DNA from: CAZFYZ01 sp964523735
GTDB taxonomy: Bacteria > Armatimonadota > UBA5829
Direction: 5' to 3'
NCBI GenBank assembly: GCA_964523735.1
Contig: CAZFYZ010000128.1
Coordinates: forward strand, 1 to 10,042
Length of the DNA stretch: 10,042 bases
Each line of letters starts with the position of its first letter. The stretch's first letter is position 1. A model generated the notes under the pieces. It saw only the letters and a program-made list of their open reading frames with translations. It had not been told where the DNA came from and did no database searches. Below, piece after piece: positions 1 through 6,424 of the stretch. A program made the translations under genes and the position numbers.

Positions 1-676
1 TCGCCGGGCTCTCTTTCACGTATCGCAGCATTCCGGACGTACTCTCGATGCCGTCAGCCAACTTCAGAACGTCCATCGTGCACTCCGGGTGGGCGACAAC
101 AATGGCCTCCGGATGCTCGCGCTTCATCTTGATGACATCCTGCGCCAGTATCCTGTGGTGCGTCGGGCAGTACCCGCAGTAGGGAATCACGGTCTTGTTC
201 GTCTTGGAGGCCACATAGGACCCTAGCGACTTGTCGGGGACGAACAGCACCGTGTCTCCTGGTACGGATTCGACGACTCGGATGGCGTTCGCCGAGGTGC
301 AGCAGATGTCGCTTTCGGCCTTAACGTCGGCGCTCGTATTGACATAGGCCACAACTGGGATTCCCGGGTGCCTGGCCTTGAACTCCCGCAACTGCTCCGC
401 GGTGATCATATCGGCCATAGGACAACCGGCCTTCGGGTCAGGAATCAGCACGGTCTTCTCCGGCGACAGTATCTTTGCCGTCTCAGCCATAAAGTGGACT
501 CCACAGAAGACGATGACTTCTGCGTCGATCTTCGCGGCAATTCGCGATAGCTCCAGCGAGTCGCCGGAGTAATCTGCGATATCCTGCACCTCGCCGAGCT
601 GGTAATTGTGCGCGAGTATCACCGCGCCCCGCTCGGACTTAAGTGCTTTGATCCTGTCAACCAGTTCTATGCTCAT
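1..676 (-). CDS. nadA: Quinolinate synthase NadA, 3' part cut by window edge
   Basis: Quinolinate synthase condenses iminoaspartate with dihydroxyacetone phosphate to quinolinate in the de novo NAD pathway, using a [4Fe-4S] cluster in the cytoplasm. The window holds 225 N-terminal residues; the family usually runs 300-350, so the C-terminal third, with the third cluster cysteine, lies beyond position 1. Visible family signatures are AHNYQ (22-26), FCGVHFMAETAK (57-68), AGCPMAD with likely cluster ligand C85, YCGYCPTHHRI with likely ligand C170, and HPEC (196-199), which contacts substrate in known structures. The ATG at 676 is preceded by GAGAGG only 3 nt away, an unusually short gap, but the protein starts at the normal place for the family. 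It follows radA by 40 nt on the same strand and probably shares its transcript. NadB and NadC are not in the window. Family assignment is secure. Confidence 0.95.
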   Translation of the reverse strand, partial: MSIELVDRIKALKSERGAVILAHNYQLGEVQDIADYSGDSLELSRIAAKIDAEVIVFCGVHFMAETAKILSPEKTVLIPDPKAGCPMADMITAEQLREFKARHPGIPVVAYVNTSADVKAESDICCTSANAIRVVESVPGDTVLFVPDKSLGSYVASKTNKTVIPYCGYCPTHHRILAQDVIKMKREHPEAIVVAHPECTMDVLKLADGIESTSGMLRYVKESPA

Positions 677-685
677 GATCCTCTC

Positions 686-716
686 GTTTGAACGTTGGAA
701 CGTTCAAACGTTCCAA
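686..716. repeat. Two overlapping inverted repeats in the radA-nadA gap
   Basis: The hexamer AACGTT occurs three times at an 8-nt period. Two inverted repeats share the middle copy. One has arms GTTTGAACGTT (686-696) and AACGTTCAAAC (699-709) around GG. The other has arms TTGGAACGTT (695-704) and AACGTTCCAA (707-716) around CA. Only one of the two hairpins can form at a time. The element fills the space between the radA stop (717-719) and the nadA SD. No T-run follows on either strand, so it is not an ordinary intrinsic terminator. It could be an mRNA processing or stability element, a regulator site, or a dispersed repeat. Confidence 0.75.
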
Positions 717-2081
717 CTAGGAGAATGCCACGTCCAACGCGTCCCTGACCGACAGGACGCCCTTCGCTTCGATCTTGATGTCCCTGGGCAACTTCGATGC
801 GCTGCGTGACGCAAATATGGCCCGGTCAAAGCCCAGCCGCGATGCCTCCTTGAGCCGTTTCTCAAGCTGACCGACTGCCCTCACTTCGCCCGCAAGGCCG
901 ACTTCTCCCAGCGCAACCGCGGCGGGATCAACGGACTGATCCAGAAGACTGGACGCCACAGCCAGTGCAATCGCCAGATCCGCGGCCGGCTCCACGATCC
1001 TAACCCCTCCGGCTACATTTACGTACACATCCTTGTTGCCAAGTGAGAGCCCGACTCGCTTCTCGAGCACGGCCAGTATCATCAGAAGCTTGTTATAGTC
1101 CACTCCTGTTGCGGTGCGCCTCGGGCTAGTGAAGTATGACTGCGCAACCAGCGCCTGAATCTCTACCAGTAGCGGTCTAGAGCCCTCTATAGTCGAAGTG
1201 ACGACCGACCCTGTCCCGTGATCCGGCCTCTGGGCCAGAAGCGCCTCCGACGGGTTGGAGACCTCCTCCAGGCCGCTCTCCCGCATTTCAAATATGCCCA
1301 GTTCGTCGGTCGAGCCGAACCGGTTCTTCACAGCGCGGAGCACCCTATATGACTGATGGCGGTCGCCCTCGAAGTATAACACCGTGTCGACCATGTGCTC
1401 CAGGACCCTGGGCCCGGCGAGCGAGCCCTCCTTGGTCACATGCCCCACGATGAATACGGGCACTCCGCCGCTCTTGGCGACTCGTGCAAGCGCCGCCGTA
1501 CAACTGCGGACCTGGCTTACAGTTCCAGGCGCAGACGAAAGCTCGGGATCGAACATCGTCTGGATCGAGTCTATCACCACAAAGGCCGGGTCTACGGACT
1601 CAACGTAGTGCTCGACGCCTCGAATGCTTGTCTCAGACGCCACCAGCAGCCCCGGCGAAGCAATGCCTATCCGATTGCTCCTGAGCTTGATCTGCTCCGC
1701 CGACTCTTCGCCGGAGATATAAAGAACCTTGCCCGAGTGCTGGCTCAGATGGTTGGCGGCCTGGATGAGTATCGTGGACTTGCCGATGCCTGGGTCGCCG
1801 CCTATCAGCACAAGGGACCCCGCAACAACACCGCCGCCAAGCACTCGATCGAACTCAGATATTCCGCAGCTTGTCCTGGCGGCGCCACCGGCGCTTATCT
1901 CTGTGATCGGAGTAGGAGCTGCGAATGACGCGGAAGAGGCGCCGCTCTTATGTGTCGGCGCCTCCTGAACCAGTTCCTCGGTGAGTGTCGCCCACTCCTG
2001 GCAGTCGGGACACTGCCCGACCCACTTGAGCGACTCAAATCCGCATGACTGGCAGACGAATCTTGTATGGGCCTTGGGCAT
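717..2081 (-). CDS. radA: DNA repair protein RadA (Sms)
   Basis: RadA is a RecA-like hexameric ATPase that drives branch migration during homologous recombination and repair in the cytoplasm. The 454-residue product has the standard bacterial length and order. An N-terminal four-cysteine zinc finger comes first (C10-x2-C13, C24-x2-C27). It is followed by a RecA-type ATPase core with Walker A GGDPGIGKST (94-103), Walker B FVVIDS (167-172) and the RadA-specific KNRFG motif (252-256). A C-terminal Lon-protease-like domain without peptidase function covers roughly 290-454. The ATG overlaps the stop of the upstream beta-barrel-like gene as TGATG. No convincing SD lies upstream, so translation probably depends on reinitiation by ribosomes finishing the upstream gene. 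All key motifs are intact and nothing looks truncated. Confidence 0.98.
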   Translation of the reverse strand: MPKAHTRFVCQSCGFESLKWVGQCPDCQEWATLTEELVQEAPTHKSGASSASFAAPTPITEISAGGAARTSCGISEFDRVLGGGVVAGSLVLIGGDPGIGKSTILIQAANHLSQHSGKVLYISGEESAEQIKLRSNRIGIASPGLLVASETSIRGVEHYVESVDPAFVVIDSIQTMFDPELSSAPGTVSQVRSCTAALARVAKSGGVPVFIVGHVTKEGSLAGPRVLEHMVDTVLYFEGDRHQSYRVLRAVKNRFGSTDELGIFEMRESGLEEVSNPSEALLAQRPDHGTGSVVTSTIEGSRPLLVEIQALVAQSYFTSPRRTATGVDYNKLLMILAVLEKRVGLSLGNKDVYVNVAGGVRIVEPAADLAIALAVASSLLDQSVDPAAVALGEVGLAGEVRAVGQLEKRLKEASRLGFDRAIFASRSASKLPRDIKIEAKGVLSVRDALDVAFS

Positions 2082-2635
2082 CAGTATGCGAAGCGAGAGC
2101 CGACATTGATCGACCAGCCGCCGAAATCGATATCTCCGAAGTTCTTGTGATCGAGCTTGGAGACCTGGTCACGCCGTATCTCCGCGAACCAGCCATTGCC
2201 AAACTCTCGGCCGCCTGACAGGCTGAAGCCGAACAGGGTGGCTTTGTCAGAAAGCCCAAACCTCTTGTAGCTGGCAAAGTAGCAGTCAAGTCCGTATCCG
2301 GCATACCAACACGACTCATCCTCTCCGAACCGCTTGATAGCGTTGACGCGGACCGGGACAAATCTTCCATTCGTGCCAGTCGAGTTGTTGGTGTTGCCGA
2401 ACCAGCCGATCGATGCCGTAAGTCGTGGGCGTTCCTGTTCATCGAACTTGGCGTGATAGAACAGTTCGGGGCCGATCCAGTTGCTTTCGAGGCTCTGGAG
2501 TTGCGATCCCGATGGCCGGTAGAACGAGATTCCCAGACCCATGGGGCTGGAGTTGGTGCTCTGATACTGAGCAGACGCTGAGAACGGCATCGCAAGGATA
2601 ATCACAAGCAGGATGAGGAGCATTCTGAGTTTCAT
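2081..2635 (-). CDS. Small secreted, probable outer-membrane beta-barrel protein
   Basis: I do not recognise a named family. The 184-residue product begins with a clear Sec signal peptide: KLR, a hydrophobic core (about residues 5-17), then a likely signal peptidase I site after ASA (20-22). The mature part is rich in glycine and aromatics with alternating hydrophobic stretches (GLGISFY, IGPELFYHAKF, LTASIGWFG, ATLFGFSLSGG, SINVGSRFAY). It ends in tyrosine, as many outer-membrane barrels end in an aromatic residue. Its size fits an eight-stranded barrel. Two cysteines lie in CWYAGYGLDC. A TTG two codons' width upstream (2638) is in frame, but the ATG at 2635 sits 6 nt behind GGAGG (2642-2646) and is preferred. 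It is the first gene of the run leading into radA and nadA. The barrel reading is inference from composition. Confidence 0.75.
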   Translation of the reverse strand: MKLRMLLILLVIILAMPFSASAQYQSTNSSPMGLGISFYRPSGSQLQSLESNWIGPELFYHAKFDEQERPRLTASIGWFGNTNNSTGTNGRFVPVRVNAIKRFGEDESCWYAGYGLDCYFASYKRFGLSDKATLFGFSLSGGREFGNGWFAEIRRDQVSKLDHKNFGDIDFGGWSINVGSRFAY

Positions 2636-2667
2636 CAAACGCCTCCGTGATGTGGCTGAGCAACAAG

Positions 2668-2697
2668 ATTATACGTGCGCCACTGATGAGGTGTCAA
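2668..2697 (-). promoter_or_regulatory. Sigma-70 promoter for the beta-barrel/radA/nadA run
   Basis: Read on the minus strand, a perfect TTGACA (2692-2697) and a perfect TATAAT (2668-2673) are separated by 18 nt. Transcription would start near 2660. This leaves a leader of about 25 nt containing the GGAGG site at 2642-2646. It is the only strong promoter seen for the three minus-strand genes to its left. Confidence 0.88.
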
Positions 2698-2728
2698 ACA
2701 TACAGGCGACAGCTCAGTCATACGGATT

Positions 2729-2755
2729 GTCATCTCCATGGCAGTGAGAGATGAC
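2729..2755. repeat. Inverted repeat between divergent promoters
   Basis: Arms GTCATCTC (2729-2736) and GAGATGAC (2748-2755) are an exact 8-bp inverted repeat with an 11-nt spacer. It lies between the two divergent promoters of this 207-nt intergenic region, in the position of an operator shared by the beta-barrel/radA/nadA run and the Ubl-JAB gene. It could also be chance. No regulator gene is nearby. Confidence 0.4.
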
Positions 2756-2790
2756 GGCGGGCAGGAGTGAACTCTCGCACATGCGGGCGC

Positions 2791-2819
2791 TTGACACAGG
2801 AGCCTGATTGCTGTAAACA
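2791..2819 (+). promoter_or_regulatory. Candidate promoter for the Ubl-JAB-LysM gene
   Basis: A perfect TTGACA (2791-2796) is followed after 17 nt by TAAACA (2814-2819), a weak -10. A better -10 match, CATAAT (2818-2823), lies 21 nt from the -35, which is too far for ideal spacing. Either choice gives a very short leader before the ATG at 2843. A GGAG...GAGG stretch at about 2829-2838 serves as SD. Confidence 0.45.
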
Positions 2820-2842
2820 TAATGCCATGGAGTTGAGGTGCA

Positions 2843-4042
2843 ATGGGACGAATCGCCGCGGTTGTCTCGGACCCCGCTGATCAAAGGGAATTCGATTGCC
2901 TGCTGCCCGACGATGTGCCGGTTGGGCTCGTTGCCGCGCGCCTTGCCGAACTCGCAAGGTTTCCCTGTCTGATGCCTGACGCGAGCCCCATCCAATACGC
3001 GTTCGCAGCCAGAGGCGGTGGGATAATCGGGTCGGAAGCTACACTGGGTGAAGTCGAACTCCCCGAACCATTTCGGATGAGGCTCATCCCGGAGCTTTTG
3101 GTAGGCTCTGGAGAAGGCGATCTTTTCGCCGGTGTTGATGACCTGCGCGAGGCCGATCCTGTCGATGTGCTGCTGGGCGAGGAACGATGCCTGGCTCACG
3201 ATGACGGGTTGAACCTGCGCCTTGACGTGCGGCTGGCCGCTGAGACTCATCAGGCCATCGAGGACTTCGCCTCGCGCGACAGGTTCCTTGAATGCGCAGG
3301 GCTTCTGCTGGGTGAGGTTGGCGTGGAGCGGAAGGCAAGGGTCGCCAACATTCGAGCCATTGCGCCGGCACATGGAGCCGTGGAGTCGCGAACAGAAGTA
3401 AAGCTGACTTTCTGCTCTTGGCAATCAATGCTGGCCATTCGCGATGAGAAGTATCCCGACCTTCGCGTTCTCGGGTGGTTTCACACGCACGCGGGGTGGG
3501 GCGTTTTCCTCTCCGAGACGGATCTCTTCATCCAGAGACACTTCTTCGCTCACCCGAACATGGTAGCCTATGTCCTTGACCCAACCATCGGCCGCGAGAG
3601 CTTCTTCCGGTGGCAGGACGGACAGGTGGTTCAGTGCCCCACCTACGGCCTTGTGAGTTCGTCGTCCGCCAGCCCCTCCCATACAAAGACTGGTGCGCGA
3701 GGTGTTCGCACTCTGGCTGCCGGAGCGGCCGCGATAGTCCTGGCGGGTGGGCTTTACGCCGGCTTTCGGGGGCTGAACACTCCTCCCCGGCACGAGGTAA
3801 AGGCAGCGGTAGAGACGGTTGCAGCGAAACCCGCGCCTGTCCCGAAGCCCTCGGTCCGCGTGCATGTTCTCGGCAGGCATGAGAACCTCTGGATCGTATG
3901 CAACAGAGTCTATGGGGACGGAGAGCTTGCGGCGGCACTGGCAGAGTACAATGGCATCAAGAGTTTCAGCGGCCTGCAGGTGGGCCAGCAGATCAAGCTT
4001 CCTCCCAAAGAGGTGCTAGAGAAAGGACAACACGATCGATAG
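2843..4042 (+). CDS. Ubiquitin-like domain - JAB/JAMM peptidase - TM - LysM fusion protein
   Basis: The 399-residue protein has four parts. (1) Residues 3-86 look like a YukD/EsaB-type ubiquitin-like domain: a first strand, LPDDVPVG, a helix, then QYAFA...GSEATLGEVELPEPFRMRLIPEL, the usual ubiquitin-like 'TL.E..I..G..L.L' ending. (2) Residues 124-265 are a JAB/MPN domain with an intact JAMM zinc site: E150 (FLECAGLLLG), H214 and H216 (GWFHTH), S224 and D227 (HxH-x7-S-x2-D). Such sites hydrolyse isopeptide or C-terminal peptide bonds of ubiquitin-like proteins. (3) A single membrane span lies at about 290-309, preceded by K/R residues, which predicts the N-terminus inside. (4) A Pro/Ala linker leads to a LysM peptidoglycan-binding domain (338-387). 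The enzyme would thus be cytoplasmic and anchored to the wall. The phosphatase gene overlaps its end by 8 nt. JAB and LysM are firm; the ubiquitin-like call rests on pattern and would need a profile search. Confidence 0.87.
   Translation: MGRIAAVVSDPADQREFDCLLPDDVPVGLVAARLAELARFPCLMPDASPIQYAFAARGGGIIGSEATLGEVELPEPFRMRLIPELLVGSGEGDLFAGVDDLREADPVDVLLGEERCLAHDDGLNLRLDVRLAAETHQAIEDFASRDRFLECAGLLLGEVGVERKARVANIRAIAPAHGAVESRTEVKLTFCSWQSMLAIRDEKYPDLRVLGWFHTHAGWGVFLSETDLFIQRHFFAHPNMVAYVLDPTIGRESFFRWQDGQVVQCPTYGLVSSSSASPSHTKTGARGVRTLAAGAAAIVLAGGLYAGFRGLNTPPRHEVKAAVETVAAKPAPVPKPSVRVHVLGRHENLWIVCNRVYGDGELAAALAEYNGIKSFSGLQVGQQIKLPPKEVLEKGQHDR
4019..4027 (+). promoter_or_regulatory. SD site deciding the AUC start of the phosphatase gene
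   Basis: GAGAAAGGA lies inside the last codons of the Ubl-JAB gene. It is 7 nt upstream of the ATC at 4035, an ideal distance, and this supports 4035 as the true start although ATC is not a standard initiator. Confidence 0.6.
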
Positions 4043-4829
4043 TATTACAGAACTTGGCAGTCTGGCAAAGGACATTGCACGAGGCGCGGGAGCGATCATC
4101 AGGGACAACTTCCGCGCTTCGTATTCGTGGCGCAGGAAAGGCGAAGGCAAAGACCTCGTAACCGAGGTCGACGAGCGTTCGGAGGCGTATATCATCGATC
4201 GCGTGCTTCACGAGTCGTCCGGGGCCCGCATCCTGTCGGAAGAAGCGGGCATCGTCGGCAGCGATGACGCCGGGACGGTGTGGATTGTGGATCCCTTGGA
4301 CGGCACGCGCAACTTCGCCGAAGGCATCCCATTGTTCTGCGTCTCTATTGGGATCATCGTCGAGGGGCTGCCGGTGGTCGGCGTGATCTACGATCCCATT
4401 CACGACGAAATGTTTTCCGCCGTTGGGGGCAAAGGCGCGTTCTGCAATGGCGAGCCGATTCACGTATCAGAAGAGACATCGATCGAAGACGGCCTGATCT
4501 CAATAAGCTGGGTACGGCGGAAAGTTGACCGCGGGCAGTATGTGAGGTACGTAGAGAAGGTCAGCCATCATACGTCCTACTTCAGGCGATTCGGTTCCGC
4601 CGCTTTGGCCATGGCTTACGTGGCTTGCGGCAGAACATTGGCTTACCTGCAGGGAGGGCTGAACCCGTGGGACGTTGCCGGGGGGCTGGTCATCGTGCAG
4701 GAAGCGGGGGCTCTCATAACGGACCTGAGCGGGCGGCCGATCGACGTTCTCAAGCCGCAGATAGAGCTTCTGACAGCCAGTCCATCCGTGCACGCTGCCG
4801 TGCTGAGAGATGTTGTAGGCTCGGTGTGA
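4035..4829 (+). CDS. Inositol monophosphatase family protein with non-canonical AUC start
   Basis: This is a Mg2+-dependent phosphatase of the IMPase/FBPase superfamily, cytoplasmic, acting on inositol-1-phosphate or a related sugar phosphate; the substrate cannot be read from sequence. Numbering from 4035 gives 264 residues, the normal family length. Motifs are GKDLVTEVD (38-46), LSEE (67-70, metal ligand E70), VDPLDGT (85-91, metal ligands D86 and D89) and NPWDVAGG (D213). The frame is open only from 4020 and has no ATG, GTG or TTG before GTG 4203. Starting there would drop the first 56 residues, including the conserved GKDLVTEVD segment. Starting at ATC 4035 gives an N-terminus of M-D-S-I-T-E-L followed by a family-typical first helix. 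Alternatives are ATT 4044, CTG 4062, or a sequencing error that destroyed an ATG. The 8-nt overlap with the preceding gene suggests coupled translation. Confidence 0.9.
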   Translation: MDSITELGSLAKDIARGAGAIIRDNFRASYSWRRKGEGKDLVTEVDERSEAYIIDRVLHESSGARILSEEAGIVGSDDAGTVWIVDPLDGTRNFAEGIPLFCVSIGIIVEGLPVVGVIYDPIHDEMFSAVGGKGAFCNGEPIHVSEETSIEDGLISISWVRRKVDRGQYVRYVEKVSHHTSYFRRFGSAALAMAYVACGRTLAYLQGGLNPWDVAGGLVIVQEAGALITDLSGRPIDVLKPQIELLTASPSVHAAVLRDVVGSV

Positions 4830-4859
4830 TGACGGCACTGGCGCCTGGAGAGAGCAGTC

Positions 4860-5132
4860 CTATGCCTTCTCTATGCTCACCTTTGCGCCGCTGGCGACCT
4901 TCTTGAACTCCTTCGGGTCGCCGTCAAGCCTGCCGAAGACTTCCACTTCGCTCGCCGGCCTGATCTCGTTGCCGCGGCTCATCGGGGTTGGGCCGAAGAA
5001 GATGCAGAAGCATCTGCCCTGGAGCCAGTAGGCAAGATCGCCCAGTTCGACGGTCTCGCGTGGATTCTCAGGACCGCACTCAACTGGGATCCCGAAGTAG
5101 ATCTCGTCTCCCCAGGTGATCTTGATCTTCAT
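4860..5132 (-). CDS. Cyclophilin-like domain protein (TM1367 type), shortened
   Basis: The 90-residue product matches my memory of the TM1367/DUF369 cyclophilin-like family: WGDEIYFGIPVE (7-18), VELGDLAYWLQGRCFCIFFGPTP (28-50) and ending DGDPKEFKKV (69-78). The biochemical role of the family is unknown to me. Members are usually near 120 residues. Here the first strand (MKIKIT) runs directly into WGDEIYF, so about 30 residues that normally lie between them appear to be missing. The reading frame is clean, the ATG at 5132 has GAGGA 6 nt upstream, and only 16 nt separate it from the stop of the acyltransferase gene. The missing piece is therefore not simply upstream. It is probably the second gene of a two-gene operon. 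It converges on the phosphatase gene, with 30 nt between their ends and no obvious terminator. Confidence 0.8.
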   Translation of the reverse strand: MKIKITWGDEIYFGIPVECGPENPRETVELGDLAYWLQGRCFCIFFGPTPMSRGNEIRPASEVEVFGRLDGDPKEFKKVASGAKVSIEKA

Positions 5133-5148
5133 CGCACGTCCTCAGTGT

Positions 5149-6057
5149 TTAGTTGGGCGACTGGTCTTGCTTGTCGGGCTCGAAGTAGCTGACCTCGATG
5201 CTGTCCAGCCGTTCCTGCATCATTCGTAGAGTGCGCTCGTCCTCTTCAGCCATTTCGATGATCTCACGATCAGTCTCTTCGGCCTGAATCGCCGCCATCG
5301 CCGCGCGGGCCTCAGCGCAGCTGCCGCAGTCAGGACGCGAGCAGAGCAAAGCCTCCGGATCAGCCTTCAGCAGTTCAACTGCGACCTCGACCACACCTCG
5401 AGCAGGCATCAGGCGCGCACGGCACTTGCCAACAAGCGTCTCCGTGATCAGTTGACGTTCACGCAGCGGTTTTTCGAGCGCGGTGAACCCACGACTGCAG
5501 CCCGGGCGTCGAATCCACTTGTGCTGGATGCGTCCGTCAGGCCGCTTGAAGCCGACGAGGCCCTGCCTGTCGAGATATGGCACACCAGCGATCTCCTCGG
5601 CCACATGGATCATCGAATTGGTCGTGTGATCGGTGCCTAACTGAAGTATTCTTCCATTCGCCTGAAGCACCTTGAAAAGTGCAGACCCGCGCGCGAATGC
5701 TTCCACCTTGTGATGGTCTTCGGTGATCACTTCGGCCAAGCGGCCGATTGCCACGACAGAATGGGTGGGATGCTGGCTCCTGATAGCGCCCTTGCGGTGT
5801 CTCAACGCTTCCGTGATAGCGCCAGTCTGCGAGGGCGTTGTCACCGGGTCGAAAACGCCCGAATCAAAACTGAAGGTCGGGGCTACGAGGGTGCCGGTTG
5901 CGCCGAGCACTTCTAGCAGCGCGTCAATCACTGTCTCTGCTCCACCCTCTACCTTGCCGAAGCATGAGAGTGAGCTGTGCATTACGACAGTGTCCCCGGC
6001 CCGGAGTCCAAGATCAGCCAGCCCCGCAATGATATCGTCCTTTGTGACAGCCTTCAT
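5149..6057 (-). CDS. AAC(3)/YokD-family N-acetyltransferase-like protein
   Basis: The product belongs to the Antibiotic_NAT family, whose characterised members transfer acetyl from acetyl-CoA to the 3-amino group of aminoglycosides; many genomic members have other or unknown substrates. From the ATG at 6057 it has 302 residues. Family features are GDTVVMHSSLSCFG (21-34), VAPTFSF (58-64), SQHPTHSVVAIG (94-105) and LGTDHTTNSMIH (140-151). A C-terminal extension starts with C239-x4-C244-x2-C247 and continues as an acidic, helical tail. A TTG in frame at 6087 would add 10 residues, but the homologous region begins at KAVTKDDI, so 6057 is preferred. Neither start has a good SD. The gene lies just behind the rpsT terminator, and I see only a weak -10 candidate (TATGCT, minus strand near 6088-6093). 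I would not call it a resistance gene from this evidence. Confidence 0.85.
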   Translation of the reverse strand: MKAVTKDDIIAGLADLGLRAGDTVVMHSSLSCFGKVEGGAETVIDALLEVLGATGTLVAPTFSFDSGVFDPVTTPSQTGAITEALRHRKGAIRSQHPTHSVVAIGRLAEVITEDHHKVEAFARGSALFKVLQANGRILQLGTDHTTNSMIHVAEEIAGVPYLDRQGLVGFKRPDGRIQHKWIRRPGCSRGFTALEKPLRERQLITETLVGKCRARLMPARGVVEVAVELLKADPEALLCSRPDCGSCAEARAAMAAIQAEETDREIIEMAEEDERTLRMMQERLDSIEVSYFEPDKQDQSPN

Positions 6058-6093
6058 AGCATCAGATCGGCCTGAGAGATCGGCCAAAGCATA

Positions 6094-6124
6094 AGAAAAA
6101 GAGAGGCAGCTCAGCTTACCTCTC
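6094..6124 (-). terminator. Intrinsic terminator of rpsT
   Basis: On the minus strand GAGAGG (6119-6124) pairs with CCTCTC (6101-6106), with an inner AGC/GCT pairing in the loop, and is followed by TTTTTCTT (6093-6100). It lies about 33 nt past the rpsT stop and immediately before the acyltransferase gene. It should therefore separate or attenuate transcription of the two. Confidence 0.8.
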
Positions 6125-6156
6125 CGGTGAAAGTCGTGCTATACTGAATGCCGCCG

Positions 6157-6420
6157 CTAGGCAGCAGGCTTGCTTGCTCGCTTCATGATCCTGGACTTGC
6201 GGCGAGCTGCTGCGTTCGGGTGGATGATCCCACGCTTCGCGGCCTTGTCGACTATACTGACAGTCTCGCTGACGAGTGCTGTTACGTTGTCGGCCTGTGC
6301 GCCTATCGCGGCCTTGGTCTTCTTGACCATTGTCTTGATCCTGGACCGCGTGGCGAGATTCCGGAGCCTGCGCTCGCGAGACTTCTTAACGTCTTTAACG
6401 ACGGACTTGATATTGGGCAA
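6157..6420 (-). CDS. rpsT: 30S ribosomal protein S20 with UUG start
   Basis: S20 binds 16S rRNA early in small-subunit assembly. The 87-residue, very basic product has the family length and pattern: PNIKSVVKDVKKSRERRLRN at the start, SRIKTMVKKTKAA (26-38), then DKAAKRGIIHPNAAARRKSR (58-77). Translation starts at TTG (6418-6420), 7 nt behind GGGGGTGA (6428-6435). There is no alternative ATG at the N-terminus. E. coli rpsT also uses UUG, where the weak start is linked to its autoregulation. The gene is monocistronic here, with its own promoter and terminator. Confidence 0.95.
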   Translation of the reverse strand: MPNIKSVVKDVKKSRERRLRNLATRSRIKTMVKKTKAAIGAQADNVTALVSETVSIVDKAAKRGIIHPNAAARRKSRIMKRASKPAA

Positions 6421-6424
6421 TTAG

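Noticed and set aside
4203..4829. GTG 4203 as start of the phosphatase gene
   Set aside because: It would remove 56 residues including the conserved GKDLVTEVD segment, and no SD precedes it. The upstream frame clearly encodes family sequence.
5149..6057. Aminoglycoside resistance gene
   Set aside because: Family membership alone does not show resistance. The gene sits among housekeeping genes, has an extra cysteine-bearing tail and shows no mobile-element context.
6058..6087. TTG 6087 as start of the AAC(3)-like gene
   Set aside because: The extra ten residues do not match the family start, no SD precedes the TTG, and it lies next to the T-run of the rpsT terminator.
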